Origin: a virus
Virus record (IMG/VR): IMGVR_UViG_3300009000_000037
Location: 1-25,756 of that record
Length of the DNA stretch: 25,756 nt
Direction: 5' to 3' (one strand)
A program made the position numbers and the translations under genes. This document shows positions 25,085 to 25,756 of this stretch, one piece after another. Every line of letters starts with the position of its first letter. Position 1 is the first letter of the stretch. The notes under the pieces were generated by a model. That model worked only from the letters and a program-made list of their open reading frames with translations, was not told where the DNA came from and made no database searches.

Positions 25085-25092
25085 TATTTAGT
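25085..25092 (-). promoter_or_regulatory. Candidate T4-type late promoter, variant ACTAAATA
   Basis: The minus-strand octamer ACTAAATA is identical to that at 1030-1037. It overlaps the TAA stop of the upstream partial gene and is 57 bases before the ATG of the 75-aa gene. A transcript from it would include the entire hairpin. It has two mismatches to the T4 late consensus, both outside the TAAATA core. Confidence 0.5.
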
Positions 25093-25756
25093 CTGCGTAT
25101 ATACAGCGGACATCACATGGGTTTTGACCGCAATTTGGACATACTTTCTTGACAATTGGTTCAGTAATGTCGTCAGGAATGTCTGGATACATTGAATTTA
25201 GGTAATCTTGTTGGATTTCTTCTTCTGTTTTCCAGAAATACTCGTCGGTATCACCTAGTCTACCCCATCTGACACCATTTTCAACTTGGAAATAGTGTGT
25301 ACTCACCTTAAAATCAGGGACGAGCGGCGTTTCGGGGGTAATAGAGAGGTCAAAGATCCTTGTTCTATTGTTTGGATAGAGGCAAAACTGCCCATTTTCC
25401 AGTTCAATGCAATTATGTGACTTATGTTCGTCAGGAATTTCGCTTACATTTGTATTTGTAGTATCTCCGTCAGGATGAAAGTTGTCTAATGTGAACTTGT
25501 ATGCCCCTTTAAGGGTCCCGAAATTGCGTGTGCGTACTTCGAAGTCCATTGAAGTGATAAAGGACTTCTCAAGGCATCTGACGCCATAGTCCATGCAGTT
25601 CCAAAACTGCAGGTTAGGAAGGTCAAGATCAGGGTCAGGCGTTTCGGGGCGCGATAAAAATGCAGAGATCGGAAGTTTATCATACATTGCAGCATACTTC
25701 GGTAAGTATGTCTCAAAATAAAAAGCGCGTCCAGGGATCGACTTAAGCGATACCCA
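25088..25756 (-). CDS. Unrecognised phage protein, C-terminal 222 residues (start outside window)
   Basis: The frame is open from the window edge to TAA at 25088. The ATG at 25687 is internal: the 23 codons before it continue without a stop and read GRAFYFETYLPKYAAMYDKL across that methionine, so the real start is outside the window. The body contains LPNLQFWNCMDYGVRCLEKS, EIPDEHKSHNCIELENGQFC, LYPNNRTRIFDLSITPETP, and DFKVSTHYFQVENGVRWGRL. The end has CPNCGQNPCDVRC (C-x2-C-x4-C-x3-C), a possible metal-binding knuckle. There is no membrane segment. I have an impression of similar unnamed proteins in marine T4-like phages next to baseplate genes but cannot name the family. It is placed just before the gp25 operon, so a structural or assembly role is possible. 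A 76-aa frame at 25486-25716 on the same strand is a shadow of this gene. Confidence 0.75.
   Translation of the reverse strand, partial: WVSLKSIPGRAFYFETYLPKYAAMYDKLPISAFLSRPETPDPDLDLPNLQFWNCMDYGVRCLEKSFITSMDFEVRTRNFGTLKGAYKFTLDNFHPDGDTTNTNVSEIPDEHKSHNCIELENGQFCLYPNNRTRIFDLSITPETPLVPDFKVSTHYFQVENGVRWGRLGDTDEYFWKTEEEIQQDYLNSMYPDIPDDITEPIVKKVCPNCGQNPCDVRCIYAD

Noticed and set aside
1-25756. CRISPR array, tRNA genes, integrase, transposase or auxiliary metabolic genes
   Set aside because: Coding sequence fills the window with only tiny gaps, and none of the products or repeats resemble these elements.

Overview
The window is a tightly packed piece of the virion-structure module of a T4-like myovirus. 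All recognised genes lie on the minus strand, so transcription runs from high to low coordinates. The set gp25 - gp6 - giant gp7-like - gp8 - DUF4815 protein - tail-fibre-like gene matches what I know of marine T4-like phages, especially Synechococcus/Prochlorococcus cyanomyoviruses. That host assignment is an inference: no photosynthesis gene or other host marker is in the window.

Layout in transcription order. (1) 25756-25088: the C-terminal 222 codons of an unrecognised protein ending in a cysteine cluster. (2) 25028-24801: a 75-aa charged protein whose ribosome binding site is buried in a 14-bp hairpin. (3) 24774-24376: baseplate wedge gp25, exactly 132 aa. (4) 24371-22451: baseplate wedge gp6, split into two overlapping frames by an apparent one-base shift near 23606. 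(5) 22449-10297: a 4050-aa gp7-type baseplate protein. (6) 10260-8686: baseplate wedge gp8. (7) 8681-1386: a 2431-aa DUF4815-type virion protein. (8) 1389-1186 and 1189-1025: two tiny coiled-coil genes of 67 and 54 aa. (9) 1001-663, 663-451 and 451-1: a small beta-rich protein, a 70-aa fibre-repeat protein, and the start of a tail-fibre-like protein running out of the window.

The products should work together. gp25, gp6, gp7 and gp8 build the baseplate wedge in T4; the DUF4815 protein and the small genes after it sit where the peripheral baseplate and fibre-attachment genes would be expected. Two exact T4-type late promoter elements (TATAAATA) precede gp25 and gp8. Two copies of a variant octamer (ACTAAATA) precede the 75-aa gene and the 112-aa gene. 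All four overlap the 3' end of the preceding gene. Most other junctions are 1-5 bp gaps or ATGA/TAATG overlaps, which suggests translational coupling.

There is no stretch over 300 bases without a gene. I saw no tRNA, rRNA, CRISPR array, insertion sequence, integrase, attachment site or convincing intrinsic terminator. The large plus-strand open frames are antisense shadows of the giant genes. I did not see a wholly new system. The points most worth checking are the split gp6, the hairpin over the 75-aa gene's ribosome binding site, and the modular build of the giant gp7-like protein.
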